Shown here in pieces: positions 10,933 through 21,617 of a stretch of 64,000 bases of DNA (positions are counted from its first letter, which is position 1; each line of letters starts with the position of its first letter). Made by a program: the position numbers and the translations under genes. Under the pieces are notes generated by a model. That model was not told the origin of the DNA, searched no databases, and was given only the letters and a program-made list of their open reading frames with translations. Source of the DNA: Symbiodinium sp. CCMP2592 (lineage: Eukaryota > Sar > Dinophyceae > Suessiales > Symbiodiniaceae); NCBI GenBank assembly GCA_905221615.1, contig CAJNDT010004535.1, positions 558,823 through 622,822 on the forward strand, read 5' to 3'.

Positions 10933-11023
10933 GGGAGCTGTCGGCAGCTGGGACGTGCGGCTTGTAGACGGCTTCGCTGGGATGACTCTTGGAGATCTGG
11001 CAGATGGTTCAGGCTCCAGAGAT
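10933..11023 (+). CDS. candidate exon, beta-sandwich-like segment
   Basis: After cgcttcag the frame gives GAVGSWDVRLVDGFAGM and then TLGDLADGSGSRD, ending at a GC donor (GAT|GCCAAG). G-x-W-x-V-x-L-x-D...G loosely resembles the P/homoB-type pattern G-x-W-x-L-x-V-x-D. The family call is weak. Two overlapping frames (10798-11148 and 10919-11377) are open here, and I prefer the latter. Confidence 0.4.
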
Positions 11024-11896
11024 GCCAAGCAGCATACCCGTTGCCTGACAATGCATGTTTTTTGCACAGAACGATCATGTGTACCAGAATGCATGTCTGT
11101 TTCAAGTCCACTACAGTATTGTTCAGTATCTTTGCCAGGCACTTCTGAGACGATGCATTCACGACCATTCCAGCCTTATCCTGGCAGGTGTCGATGCTAC
11201 CTCGGCCTGTTGCGCCTGTGGCGGGGGTGTCCCTCGGCTGCAGAAGCCTCTATGGCGGTTGGGCAGGATCACGTGAAAGGTCAGCTGCGTGCAAGTCAGG
11301 GTAGGCTGGTGAAAGCGCAGCCAATCGTTCGTTGTTCGGAGCCCTTTGAGTTACTGTTGTCGCTCCAGCCCAACTGAATGCTTCATGAGGTTTCTGGCAG
11401 GCCATGTGAGCAGCGCGTCAATGGTCCGTCACTTACCAGGGTCAAACACCTGTCACAGATGAGCGGTTGTGGCTTTGCCCCTTCTCGTGCAAGCCTCGGC
11501 TTTAGGCCATTGTATGCCTCGACTCGCAAGCAACTCCCAGTTGTCTCTAGCCGATTTGTGCAACTCGTGTGTGTGTGTGTGGAATCGAGGCCAGCTTCCC
11601 TTCCAAGCCCGCGGTGATGTCGCGGGAAGTACAGAGGGCAGCAGAAGGCTCAATCAGCATTTCCTGCACACGACTTATTTCTTCGCACTTTCTGTGCAAG
11701 TGCCTGCGAGCAGTTCTCTGCCGTAGCCATTGTGAAGGACCTGTGCATCGAGAATCGAGACAGGAGCACGCATATGAAACTTGTGTTCCAGTGTGTCGCA
11801 GCCTCCGAGAGCATGTGCCAGGCTTAGCGGCCTTGGAGGCTTTGCCGCGGACCCGCTGCTCTTGGGAATGTCATCCGGCAAGACCGGAGCTCGTAA
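11024..11896. other. intronic sequence
   Basis: No convincing exon. A short (GT)n run lies at 11566-11581. Open frames here continue from repeats or lack splice signals. Confidence 0.35.
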
Positions 11897-12215
11897 CAAT
11901 CGTCATCTTCATCTTCGTCACCAGTAGCATGATCACCATCATCGTCGTCATCACCACCACCACCATCATAATCAGAATTGTCACCTTCGCTATCACCATC
12001 ATCGTCATCATCACCATCATCACCGTCATCATCGTCAATATCATCGCCGGCATCATCATCACCATCATCACCATAATCACCATCATCACCATCATCACCA
12101 TCGTCGCAGTCATCATCATCGTCATCACCACCACCATCGTCATCTTCATCATCATCATCATCATCATCATCACCGTCATCATCATCACCATCACCATCAT
12201 CCTCATCATCATCCT
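11897..12215 (+). repeat. (ATC/ACC)n trinucleotide array
   Basis: About 320 bases of interrupted ATC, with CGTC and ACC variants. It creates Ile/Thr-rich (+) and Met-rich (-) spurious open frames, including one 299-codon frame from 11569 that should not be read as a gene. Confidence 0.95.
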
Positions 12216-12228
12216 TTATATTACACAG

Positions 12229-12302
12229 GTATCCTTGGCATCAGTGCTGTCGTCCTCGCTGGATTTCGTTCCATTGTCCAGCGAAGCATCAGTGCTGCTG
12301 AG
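12229..12302 (+). CDS. candidate exon, 74 bases
   Basis: Just downstream of the ATC array, an acceptor (ttacacag) opens ILGISAVVLAGFRSIVQRSI and then SAAE. It ends at a GC donor (GAG|GCCTGA). Its length (74), entry phase and GAG|GC end are identical to the exon at 16868-16941, suggesting the same exon architecture, although the peptides differ. Confidence 0.4.
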
Positions 12303-12546
12303 GCCTGAGCGCCCTGTTAACCTGCCATTTTCGTTTTTCTTTGGAGGACATGATGTGCTTTCTGCCGCTGCTGTACGTTCCTCATATGGCCCTTCACTAA
12401 ATAATGTATCCGGGGGGGGGCGTGACGTCTGTTACCAGAGGCCTGCGGGAACATTTCGCATATCATGATGATCACGATGGTTGGGGTGCACCCACGTTCC
12501 GGTAACATAGTCAGCCTGCTGGTGTAGCCTTATGACCGCCGATCAG

Positions 12547-12979
12547 CCATCCAAGTAACATGTACGGAAATCGCGATAATGCATATTTTACCAACATTTG
12601 AGAATGCATATGCGGCAACATGCAACTGCAAGAATGCATATCTTCGAATGCATATCTGGCAACTTGCAAATCCAAGAATGCATATTCTCCGGTTGCAGAT
12701 CCGAGAATGCATGTTTGCGAATGCACATTCAGCTATGACTGCGCATGCTGCCTCCGTGGTTCACGCGAGGATTGCAATATTAGCAGAACATGTCAGATGC
12801 GAAATGCAAAGCCAGTCAACGGTACCGTTCAACCATCCAAGTAACATGTACGGTAGTCGCAACCATGCATATTTCGCCAACATTTGCGAATGCACATGCG
12901 GTAACATGCAGATCTAACAATGAACATTTGGAAACCTGCGGCTCCAACAATGAACATTTGCGAATGCACATTTAGCAAC
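12547..12979 (+). repeat. ATGCAT-rich repeat family, two diverged copies
   Basis: Copy 1 begins near 12547 and copy 2 near 12833. Both start with CCATCCAAGTAACATGTACGG and continue with sub-repeats of GAATGCATAT / GCGAATGCACAT interleaved with GCAAC. Copy 1 has about six sub-repeats, copy 2 about four. No coding sense is likely. Confidence 0.85.
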
Positions 12980-12984
12980 AATCT

Positions 12985-13054
12985 CTCCCTCCTCCTCCTC
13001 CTCCTCCTCCTCCTCCTCCTCCTCCTCCTCCTCCTCCTCCTCCTCCTCCTCCTC
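12985..13054 (+). repeat. (CTC)n microsatellite
   Basis: About 23 near-perfect CTC units. It lies directly after the second ATGCAT-rich copy. Confidence 0.95.
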
Positions 13055-13327
13055 ATCCTACACTACGATTACGACGACGGCCAAAAGGAGGGGCGGCGTG
13101 AGGTCACGATTGGTGGATTCTGGGCTCCCTGGTGGCCTGCATTCGAGAATGTCCGTGCGGCCATCCAGCTCTGAAAATGTGCCTTGCACCGGCCAGTTGG
13201 CAATCCTGCCCGAAAAATGTGCATGATCCGTTGTGCATTTTGATTTGTGTGAATGTGCGTTCTATACTGTATAACGCATAACTGTTGCGCGGTACTGTCG
13301 GGGGCCAGGAATATGCATCATGTTTTT

Positions 13328-13935
13328 CTAGAAGGAACCCCCAAATAAGAGAAGGAGCCGATCCCGTGACGAAGCAAGCCACCCTCGGGTTCCCCAGAAG
13401 CCCCACCGGCAGCCCCGAAACGTTACCAAGACAGGGGTCCACGGTCTGCAAAGCGTGCCCTGCCCAAGCCTTCCCGTACCTACACCCCCGCCCCGGTAAC
13501 GTTTACGTGCTTGTACGTGCTTCTCTAGAAGGAACCCTCAAATAAGAGCAGGAGCCGATCCCGTGACGAAGCAAATCACCCTCGGGTTTCCTAGAAGCAC
13601 CACCGGCAGCCCTGAAATGTTACCAAGACAGGGGTCCACGGTCTGCAAAGCGTGCCCTGCCCGGGCCTTCCCGTACCTACACCCCCGCGCCGGTAACGTT
13701 TACGTGCTTGTACGTGCTTCTCTAGAAGGAACCCTCAAATAAGAGAAGGAGCCGATCCCGTGACGAAGCAAATCACCCTCGGGTTCCCCAGAAGCACCAC
13801 CGGCAGCCCTGAAATGTTACCAAGACAGGGGTCCACGGTCTGCAAAGCGTGCCCTGCCCGGGCCTTCCCGTACCTACACCCCCACCCCGGTAACGTTTAC
13901 GTGCTTGTACGTGTTTCTCTAGAAGGAACCTTCAA
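13328..13935 (+). repeat. 197-bp tandem repeat, three full units plus start of a fourth
   Basis: The landmark CTAGAAGGAACC occurs at 13328, 13525, 13722 and 13919, exactly 197 bases apart each time. Units differ by only a few substitutions, and the fourth breaks off after about 20 bases. Each unit carries GGTAACGTTTACGTGC and TTACCAAGACAGGGGTCC. No open frame runs through the array. Confidence 0.95.
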
Positions 13936-14089
13936 ATAATTCCGTGAAAAAGCAAGCGTGTGCAGGTGATTGTTGTGCGCTCCAAGACCCATTCATCAGG
14001 ACACTTCCAATTAAGTCACGAAGCGCCCTGGCTTGGTTATTCTGCACTCCCAAACCTACTCACCAGGAATGGCTGTGTGGTTCTCGGCT

Positions 14090-14645
14090 GGCAAACTTCG
14101 CCCGAGCCCTGCCTCTTGCACCTGCTCGGTTTTCGGCCGCTTCGCCGGATCCTTGCCACCGACTCCAAGCTATCTTTGGGGGCCGGGAAGAAAGCCTTAT
14201 GGGAATCATCCTTGGGTTCCTCGGGCAGCCGGCTAAGCAAAAACACCTTGGACCCAGTTGCCACCATGTGCCTGGCTACCACTCAGCCATACATAACTGG
14301 GTTCACACCACCTGCCACCTGAACTGCACGGTTTAGGGCTTAAGGTTTAAGGGTGGCATCTGAGTCCTTTCGAACCGCATCAGAAGGCAACGCAGGCGGC
14401 ACATGTGGCATGGCCTCGGCAGGAGCTGTGTGTTTGTTTATAGTACGCCCAGGCCAAGCCTCGTTGCCTCATCCACCGGCTCGGTTTTAGCCAAAGTTTT
14501 GGCCCGCTTCGCCGAATCCTCCAGGCAGGATGAAACAGGAAGGGAGAGCAACAAAGGCAGCCGCACACTGGCAAAGTATGCCCAAGCCCTGCCAATTGCA
14601 CCGGCTCGGTTTTGGCTTGCTTCGCCGGATCCTCCAGGCTACTGC
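14090..14645 (+). repeat. ~60-bp interspersed repeat, three copies
   Basis: Related blocks near 14100-14155, 14450-14525 and 14580-14640 share GCACCGGCTCGGTTTT followed by CTTCGCCGGATCCT. The last two also share CCTCCAGGC. Spacing is irregular, so this is not a simple tandem array. Confidence 0.8.
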
Positions 14646-15029
14646 TTCTCCAGGCACGATTGCGTGCAAGTCTGACTGAGTCTCTCTCTTGTATGTATTC
14701 ACGCTGTCATATACAAGCAACATAGGCGAGACCATATGTTACCCAGAGGGGGGTTGCACGCCCTTACAAGGAACCATGATTTCCCTCCCGGGGCGTGGGA
14801 ATGTTACCGGTAACGTTTTCTGGCCTCCCCCCACGAAGACTAGGGCCATTTCCTCATGCTAATCTTGGCAAGGATATCCTGAAATTACTGCTGCCCAGTA
14901 TCCTTCTCGTTGCAATCTTCCTTCAGGCCTTCGTCGTTCTCTGACCTTCTTCACGATTGTAAGATCTTAAATGCAGCCGTGCTGAACGTGGACAAGCTTC
15001 ATAGTCGGGGTCGTGAGTGTTCTGGAAGA

Positions 15030-15057
15030 GTGGTGGTGGTGGTGGTGGTGGTGGTGG

Positions 15058-15088
<31 letters not shown>

Positions 15089-15147
15089 GGTGCTGGTGGT
15101 GCTGGTGGTGCTGGTGGTGCTGGTGGTGCTGGTGGTGCTAGTGCTAC

Positions 15148-15190
<43 letters not shown>

Positions 15191-15280
15191 CAGCAGCAGT
15201 AGTAGGAGTGGGAGTGGGAGTAGGAGTAGAAGTAGGATTAGGGGCAGTAGCAGTCGCAGTAGCAGTGCCAGTAGGAGTAG
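15030..15280 (+). repeat. compound microsatellite: (GGT)n, (GCTGGTGGT)n, (AGT)n
   Basis: About 16 GGT units pass into six GCTGGTGGT units and then about 14 AGT units plus degenerate AGT/GGAGT. Open frames on either strand here are artefacts. Confidence 0.95.
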
Positions 15281-16867
15281 CCAGTAGTCGTGCTGCTGGT
15301 GGTGATGCATTTTGGAGGAGAAGGAGTAGTAGGAGAAAGAGGAGAAACGGTGATAATGACAGCCTGACAGCAACAACAAATACAAAGAAAAGCAGCAGCA
15401 CTAGGACTCAAAGTAGGGCAGGCGAGTCAGTGGCTGTAGTTCTTCTTAGGCTCTGTATTCTGTTCAGCTGACTGGGTCTTGGCTCCAACGACAGATCGCT
15501 GAAAGCTAGTGCGCTCAGGCCGGGCACAGATGGATTTTCCTTGAGCCTCAACTTCACCAGTTGTGTGACTTGAACGCATGAGAGACTGAGCTGTGGACTA
15601 GGGTCCTCATTTGGGCATGTCAATGCTTCCAGACAGCGGTACGAGCAGCAAAGCGGCCGGGATTATGCCTTGCAGCCTATGTTATAGTAAGGGTGGCATG
15701 CAGAGACATGCGGGATCGAGGCGGTAACGCAGCAGTCCGATCCTTCCGGCGACTGGTGCATCTTGGAGGCTGGAGTGCTCAGACCGTCGCGCTTGTCATG
15801 ATCGCTAGAGCCTGCCATGAAAACAGATAGTCTTCAGACCCAACGGGCCCAACAGCGTTTGGTGTAAACTCGAAGTTCAGCTGCTAAACTCCACGAGAAA
15901 TGCGGGATGAATCTTAAGCGGGAGCTGCGGGGATCCTAGTTGAGCAGCGTGCCATTGGGTAGAGGAGACAAAGCATTGTCTGTATGACAGAATACAAGCT
16001 ATGCAGAGGAGCCTCGCCTTTGTAGATCCTATCACCCCGACTTTCCGACGCAGGTTGTCGTCGCCCCCGGCATGGCCAAGAACCGCAAGCTGGCTGGGAA
16101 AGGGGCGATGCAAGCGGGCCCTTCACTCTAGTATCTTCCTCCGGAGTAGCCTCGCGTACGGGTGCATGCAAGGGAGGTATTGCGACAGCAAAATCACACT
16201 GAAGAGAATTGGTGCTCCTTCGCTCGTCAAAGAAAACCAGAAGTAGACGACCGTTGCACATTGTCCACACAATTTCCGTGCAACTGAGGCGTGATAACGC
16301 CTTTGGCAAACGTGTGGACTCAGGCAAGCAAGCTCACTGTGCATTCTAGAGCCGCGTGACCTACAAGGGATTCTGAGAGCACGGTCATCCGTCTGAAGCT
16401 ATTCCTGAGTGCCCCTGCAGATCCTGGATCCGGGCTGCCGCATCATGGACCATCACCAGGCTCCGTCGGCTTGATGCCTCAACGGAGTTTCTTCTGGGTT
16501 CGGGGTATCCCGGCGAGTGTTGGCGATGTCCGCCCGCAACTGGAAGGTGGGCTCCGGCTACATTTGGCAAGCGACGGGCTGCAACATGACCGCCGGGGCG
16601 CTCTATGTCTTGGCCTTGCATCTGACCACAAGTCAAGGCGCCGGAGTTTCACCGCCTGACTGGCCCAGCCTCCAGGGAGTCCGGGCCGTGCAAGGACACT
16701 TAGATTTGAGGGTTGGCGGTTTAGAGCCGTTTGAAACTATAGGGATTGCGCAGCACGTCCTGCTCTTGCAGCGACTGGCAGGTGATGTGCTCCTGCTCAT
16801 GGACTTGCAGATTCCAGGTCGGGTCATTCTACTCGGTCGTGAGGCAGCTTTGACCTTGTCAACCCAG
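15281..16867. other. mainly intronic; one weak exon candidate
   Basis: Around 16530-16640 a + frame (containing GSGYIWQATGCNMTAGALYV) has GC-rich third positions and could be an exon. Another at 16690-16860 ends LGREAALTLSTQ before GTAAGC. Neither has a matched partner. The remainder shows nothing recognisable. Confidence 0.3.
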
Positions 16868-16941
16868 GTAAGCCGACATACACCCCAAGTTCCGTCATCT
16901 TCAGCGACTCTGATGTTCGTCGTGGCTACCTGCTGGGTGAG
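16868..16941 (+). CDS. exon, SDSD module, first half
   Basis: Twenty-four codons after acccag read KPTYTPSSVIFSDSD then VRRGYLLGE, ending at a GC donor (GAG|GCCGAG). In giant surface proteins of this kind, a strand with an SD-x-D motif followed by G-x-L-x-G leads directly into VTI-x-x-A-x-DES. That is what the next exon encodes. The acidic SDSD could bind calcium (inference). Confidence 0.6.
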
Positions 16942-17113
16942 GCCGAGAGTTGGGCATTGTTACATGGCAGGGTTAGAGCAGACAAGGCCAGTCTAAGCCG
17001 CATCGTCAAGCTTGCACTTTGGAACTTCTGTGGCGAGCTATGCTTTCATTGATTTGCAAGCTCGGCTACCCGAAATGTTATAGGCCGGCACACCATTGAT
17101 TTCCCCGTGGCAG

Positions 17114-17199
17114 GTTACGATTGAAGGTGCAGAAGACGAAAGCAATATCCTGCAGTATCGCGCGTACTATGGACGATCCAACGACACGAGGCAACGGCT
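17114..17199 (+). CDS. exon, SDSD module, second half (VTI...YYG)
   Basis: After gtggcag the frame reads VTIEGAEDESNILQYRAYYG then RSNDTRQR. The parallel exon at 32968 reads LTITSAASEVNFTHYHVYYG, so this is a repeated module: strand, A-x-(D/S)E motif, then a Y-x-x-YYG strand. It joins 16868-16941 at phase 0 across a 172-base GC-AG intron. The end is before GTGTTA. Confidence 0.65.
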
Positions 17200-17469
17200 G
17201 TGTTAAGACAAATGTACATTGTGGTGTTGCTTGTACGGTACTTGAGGGTGAACTTCCTCTCGGACGAGCGTGCTGCGGGTATCGGATGGGTGAATACCTA
17301 TGCTGATGGAGGCTTGCGAAATGGATACAACAACGACGCTCAGAGCGCTTGCGCAAAGTCTTCAGCATCAGCTGTGTACGGCCAATCATAAAGACACCTT
17401 TTGGTGACAGGCCACGCTGAATAACACAAGGTAATGCTCTGCTGTTGAGCTCTGAACCATGTTTGTCAG

Positions 17470-17584
17470 TTCTGAGGAATGCTTGTATGGAGACTGCAGC
17501 TGGAAGATGCAGTTGTCAAAGACCGCGGGGAACGGTCGACCGTACAACCAGTACCTCATCAGGCTGGAACTCTTGGCTCCGACT
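17470..17584 (+). CDS. candidate exon, unknown
   Basis: It lies between tttgtcag and GTGAGC. Thirty-eight codons include SEECLYGDCSWKMQLSKT and PYNQYLIRLELLAPT. The donor is close to consensus and the frame is protein-like. No domain is assigned. Confidence 0.45.
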
Positions 17585-17914
17585 GTGAGCTCGCCGGTGC
17601 TTCCCGGGGTTGAGCTGGGGAGGGTCTTTACCTAGGTACAACTGCTCTGCTCTGTACCCTCCGGTATATTTCTGACCGTCTCATGACTCAATTTCTCGAT
17701 GTTCCCGTACAAAACCAACTCCTAACACATTCCTCACCAGAGATTCAATACGTCCTCCCACCAAAGTCTATGTTCTAGATATCAGCCACCAGGCAAAGTG
17801 GCGTCCATGTTTTTTTGTAGGTAGCCCAGCATTAGACATCAAAGGTTACACGTGCTACCAGCCCCAATTCAAGAAACCTTGATCACTTCTTGATTTCCGG
17901 AGGGTGTTTTTCAG

Positions 17915-18019
17915 CTCCTGATTGCCGGTACGCATGACGCATCCTTCATTGAGTTGCAGCAAGCAGACGAAAACACTGGGACTTATCAGATTGTGCTTCA
18001 AGTTGGGAAGGAACTTCAG
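17915..18019 (+). CDS. candidate exon, filamin-like segment
   Basis: Thirty-five codons run from a polypyrimidine-rich acceptor (gtgtttttcag) to a GC donor (CAG|GCAGGG). ADENTGTYQIVLQVGKELQ resembles the DG-x-Y-x-V strand of filamin-type repeats. Both ends are phase 0. The family call is tentative. Confidence 0.45.
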
Positions 18020-19151
18020 GCAGGGCCAAGTTCTTGGTTGTCGTGGCGCAGTTACGCAGTTCTGTTGGACAGTGCTTAGGCAGACACAGAAACAGGCCCA
18101 GATGAGCCCGGATGTCTGACAAAAATCACAAATTTGTCGTGTGTCCTGAAATTAAAGTGAGCAGGGCACTCTTGACCGAGCAGATCTCGACCGTTCCCAG
18201 TTCAGGGTTGCATGATTGAGGCAAACTGAGGCTGGGGAGTTGGTGTACAGTGCATAGTTCAGGGCTACAAATGATTTCTGTGTTCCGGTTAGGGCCAGGC
18301 TCAAGATTGTGCTGAGATGTTGTACTGGATGTGGGCAGAAGTATGCAGGGTTCGGATTCTCCCGGGATATACTGTATTGAATTATCAGGCGGTTGGAAAA
18401 ATTCTGTGTGTGTGTGCCTCTGTGTGTGTCTTGTTGGGTAATTATATGGGAACGGCTGGTGGTAACTATGACACTCCCTAGCTTCATCAATGTGGATCGG
18501 TGTGGTGACGTTCCTTAAATCTTCGCTGCCTTGCAGATGCATCGTCTGGCCACAGGCATGAACACACGGGGAAATGCCTCTGCTACGCGAATGCAGTGGC
18601 TTGGCATACCCTGGGTTCATGTCACCTGCACACTGTGTGACGACATCTTTTTGCCGACCAGGTGTTATGTTTTCAACATGACGCCTGAGCGGGGATGGGG
18701 GGTCGACAGGGGCTGGCATGCATTGAATGAATCTCAAGTAGCACGTCAACAGGATGTGGATGGATGCACACAAAGAGCTTAACCGCTTAGCCCGGGACGG
18801 TGCTGAGGTATTGTCGCAAAACGAATGTTATGCGAACTTGCTGACGGTGGATAGTCCTATGGCCTACAAGCATCCTGGCACCAAACTAAGACTGATGAGC
18901 ATCAGCTTGGGTTGCACAGAGGCAATTCTGCGCTTCGCGAGACACGTAGACTGTAGACTGTAGACTGGTCCTGCCTGGGGACGTGTTGGACCGCGCAAAA
19001 GCTGCAGAAGCTTCTTTGGCAAAACTTGCAAGGCTTGTTAATCGTGGCTCCGAGGTACTTGCCATCTGGCAACGGTGCTTTGATCGATAGGACCGACCCG
19101 TCTTCTGTCGTGGCTTGAGAGCACCGCTTTTGGAGCCAAGTGACACTGCAG
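18020..19151. other. intronic; one weak exon candidate
   Basis: After ccttgcag at 18538 a frame reads GIPWVHVTCTLCDDIFLP, reminiscent of the Y-x-V-x-C-x-x-x-DD strand of the FN3-like repeats. Boundaries are unclear. A (GT)n run at 18402-18430 accounts for open frames on the - strand. Confidence 0.3.
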
Positions 19152-19242
19152 GAACAACGAGTTCTACAAGACCGTCTGGTACAGAGACATCGGTGATCGA
19201 GCAACCAAGACTGTGGAATCCGTCCTCGCCATCATGCAGCAG
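19152..19242 (+). CDS. candidate exon, unknown
   Basis: After cactgcag the frame gives NNEFYKTVWYRDIGDRATKT then VESVLAIMQQ, ending at a GC donor (CAG|GCCATG). Competing frames on the same bases lack splice support. No family is recognised. Confidence 0.45.
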
Positions 19243-19542
19243 GCCATGTCGGTTGGACTGCCGGCATAGCAACGGAAAGAGTTCAGCACGCGGACATGAA
19301 TTAGGCCGAGTTGCACGAATGTCTGTGGCAAGGTCTGCGACGACTTCGGTCCATGAGTCCTTGCAGCAAGCAGCTGACATAAGCCATCATAAGTTTCAAT
19401 ACGGTCTCTTCCTCCCTCGCACAGCAGTGACTGAATGGTGATCTTTGCTAGGACTGCATGCCACGAAAAGGAGGCATCCACTAGTACGAGCACACTTTGT
19501 GGTGTTGTTACAAGGCACTACGTTTTACTTTGGCACTTTGAG

Positions 19543-19623
19543 GTGTGGGCGTCCTCATCGCGGAGACCAACTTTGATGGCATCATCCTCCTGGATCGAAC
19601 CTATGGAACTGAAGAATATCCAG
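19543..19623 (+). CDS. candidate exon, unknown
   Basis: After actttgag the frame reads VGVLIAETNFDGIILLDRTY and then GTEEYP, with a GTCGGG donor. Alternating hydrophobic residues suggest beta strands. It is the last surface-type exon before the coiled-coil locus. Confidence 0.45.
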
Positions 19624-20039
19624 GTCGGGGCCTCAAAAGACGTTGAGGAGCCGCAGGGTCTTCAAAAACCAGGCTTGCGGTGTTGGTCTGTTGACATGGC
19701 ATGCTGTCGCATGATGCTGTGCTCTTGGGATGCAGTGACCGTCCCACTACTGTCCGTGAAGCACTGGCTCTCAGCACGATATCCAGCCTATGCGAGTGAG
19801 AGAGAGAGGGCCCAAGAAGCATCGTTCAGGGCACCCTTGCAAATCGCCTGAAACGGAACAGTCGAGCCAGCCAGCTGAAGCATTTGTGGTGAAGCTGCCG
19901 TGTAGATGCAAGACGCGTGACGCAGCCACAGGCGTGATTCCAAAAACAGCATCCTAGGGCCCCATAAAACTTGAATGAGAGCAGAGCAGTTCTTGCCATT
20001 GACAACGTGGATGGCATGCTCCAGACATGAGGCGTGACG

Positions 20040-20440
20040 ATGTCCAAGGCGAAGGCAAAGGAGTCAAAGGAGGCCAAGGTTTCCGAGGATGAGCTGAGGG
20101 ACGAGCTCCGCGAGTTGATCAAGGCACAAGCAGCCTGGAACAAGGAACTCGTGGACTCCACGGAGGATCGCGATTCCGCAGCTGCGCAGGTAGCCGAGGC
20201 AGAGGCTCTGCTCGCTGCAGAGCACGAGGCCATTGAGGATTTGGAGCGAGAATGCCATAGTCTTGATGCTCGGCTGAGCCAAGCAAAGGCCGAAGAGGCG
20301 AACTGGACCAAGCTTGCCGACAATGTGGTCAACGAGCTGGAGAGCCTGGAGCCTCGCAAGGGCAATGGAAAGGATGGCAATCATGGCAACGGCAAGGACG
20401 GCAAAGGCCGCAAGGGTACCAAGCGCAGTGAGAAGGACCC
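20040..20440 (+). CDS. coiled-coil protein, exon 1
   Basis: ATG at 20040 opens MSKAKAKESKEAKVSEDEL, followed by about 90 residues of heptad-like sequence rich in Glu, Ala, Leu and Arg (for example QVAEAEALLAAEHEAIEDLE). A Gly/Lys/Asn-rich tail (KGNGKDGNHGNGKDGKG) follows. The frame runs into a CT microsatellite, so the exon probably ends at the CC|GTCACT donor. Composition and exon size are unlike the surface-protein exons on either side. The product is probably intracellular, and its function is unknown. Confidence 0.65.
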
Positions 20441-20543
20441 GTCACTCTCTCTCTCTCTCTCTATCTCTCTTTTTGTTTAGTATTCCGGGCTCAATTGGAA
20501 GCCATCTTGGTACCAGTTTTGCTCTTCGCTTGCTGTTCTTGAG
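20441..20543 (+). other. inferred intron with CT microsatellite
   Basis: A GT start and a ttcttgag|T acceptor give a phase-2 join (CC + T = Pro) that keeps both coiled-coil exons in frame. The intron begins with a (CT)n run at about 20443-20467. Another acceptor (tgtgcag, 20565) is nearer but out of phase. Confidence 0.45.
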
Positions 20544-21132
20544 TGTGCGGCATCTTCCTGTGCAGGAGGGAGCCTCGCTCGGCTTCACTCCTTCCCAGCT
20601 CCTCGCAAGCCTACCTCGCGAGAGCGCAGCCGTGAAGGCCAGCGAGGAGATGCTTGGCTTGCGAGCGGCGGTCTCGGCGGAGCGGCGTCGTGCGGAGCTG
20701 GAGGATGCGGAGGCGGAGCAGAAGAAGCGCCAGGTGGTCGAGCAGCAGTGCATGTTGCTAAGGGCACTCTTGGACATGGTCACAGGCTCCGGCGAGCTCT
20801 CGAAGTCTGAGACGGCAACTTTGGTGCAGCAGCTGGCGGGATTGGAGAGGCTCAGCGAAGAGCATCCCTTGGCTTGGTCCTTGCTTGCGCAGCAAGCAGA
20901 GAGCAATGGCGTGGCCCGCCGCGAGCTCCTGGAGACCTGCAACCAGGAGCTTAGGCGACGAAGGCGATCTGCTGAAGAGTTGCTGGATGCGGAGCGCTTG
21001 CCTCTGCTGCTGAAGGTCTTGGAAGCAGAGGGCTTGTTCTCCGGAAGTTGGACCTTACCAGAGGATTCAGGTCTCACCGCCAGGCTGCAGCGGCGTGTGA
21101 TCCGCGACGGCCGTCGAGACTCAAAGAGCTAG
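20544..21132 (+). CDS. coiled-coil protein, exon 2
   Basis: About 195 codons continue the coiled coil: SAERRRAELEDAEAEQKKRQ, LLRALLDMVTGSGELSK, AQQAESNGVARRELLE and more, with strong GC bias at third positions. The frame closes at a TAG (21130-21132) after RDGRRDSKS. Over 21080-21340 another + frame is just as protein-like (LKELGQLGPRAARLLTKAKK and then PEVHPLLLAAGAEALFPLF). The true protein may therefore shift frame near 21080-21120, by an unseen splice or an assembly indel, and continue. Confidence 0.65.
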
Positions 21133-21340
21133 GGCAGCTAGGGCCGCGAGCGGCCAGGCTGTTGACAAAAGCTAAAAAAGGGAGAGAAAAGGCACAGCCC
21201 CTGAGCCCTAAGCCCATCTCTGAGTCCATTCTTCCGGAGAGCTCCCCTTCGGGAGGTCTTTGGCCTCCGGAGGTCCACCCGCTGCTACTGGCTGCGGGTG
21301 CCGAGGCCCTCTTTCCCCTCTTCCGAGACCATGCCACAAT
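21133..21340 (+). CDS. probable continuation of coiled-coil protein in another frame
   Basis: In the frame opened from about 21085, LKELGQLGPRAARLLTKAKK leads to PISESILPESSPSGG and PEVHPLLLAAGAEALFPLFR. This has clear coding character and no stop until 21402-21404. A GC donor after RDH (CAT|GCCACA) would join exon 21618 in phase 0. Whether the switch from the preceding frame is a splice, a sequencing error or a real mutation is undecided. Confidence 0.45.
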
Positions 21341-21617
21341 GCCACATACACATCTTGGGACATTGCAGCTTCCACATAGCTGTCACTCTAGGCAGTGCTT
21401 GTAAGTAAATGACTAGGGGTGCCACGAGCCTGCACAGTTGAGACTGACAGGAAGCTTGGAATGCATTCGCCGATTCGCAGGCCCACCCGCAGCTCAAACG
21501 CGGCTTGTAGTCCATATGTCGTGGTACACTGGTACACATCATCTTCTGTGCATCTCTGTTCATCTGCTACCTGCACAGGAGAGAGGCCGACATGTTTGAA
21601 AGCTTGTTCTGCTGCAG

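Noticed and set aside
11569..12468. 299-codon + frame rich in Ile and Thr
   Set aside because: It is generated by the ATC/ACC array, and most of its length is microsatellite. Only the small segment at 12229-12302, in another frame, looks coding.
14910..15471. Val, Ser, Leu and Thr homopolymer frames on both strands
   Set aside because: Products of the GGT/AGT compound microsatellite.
18126..18773. 215-codon - strand frame
   Set aside because: Composition is unstructured (His, Pro, Thr mixtures), it crosses a GT repeat and has no motif. All better evidence lies on the + strand.
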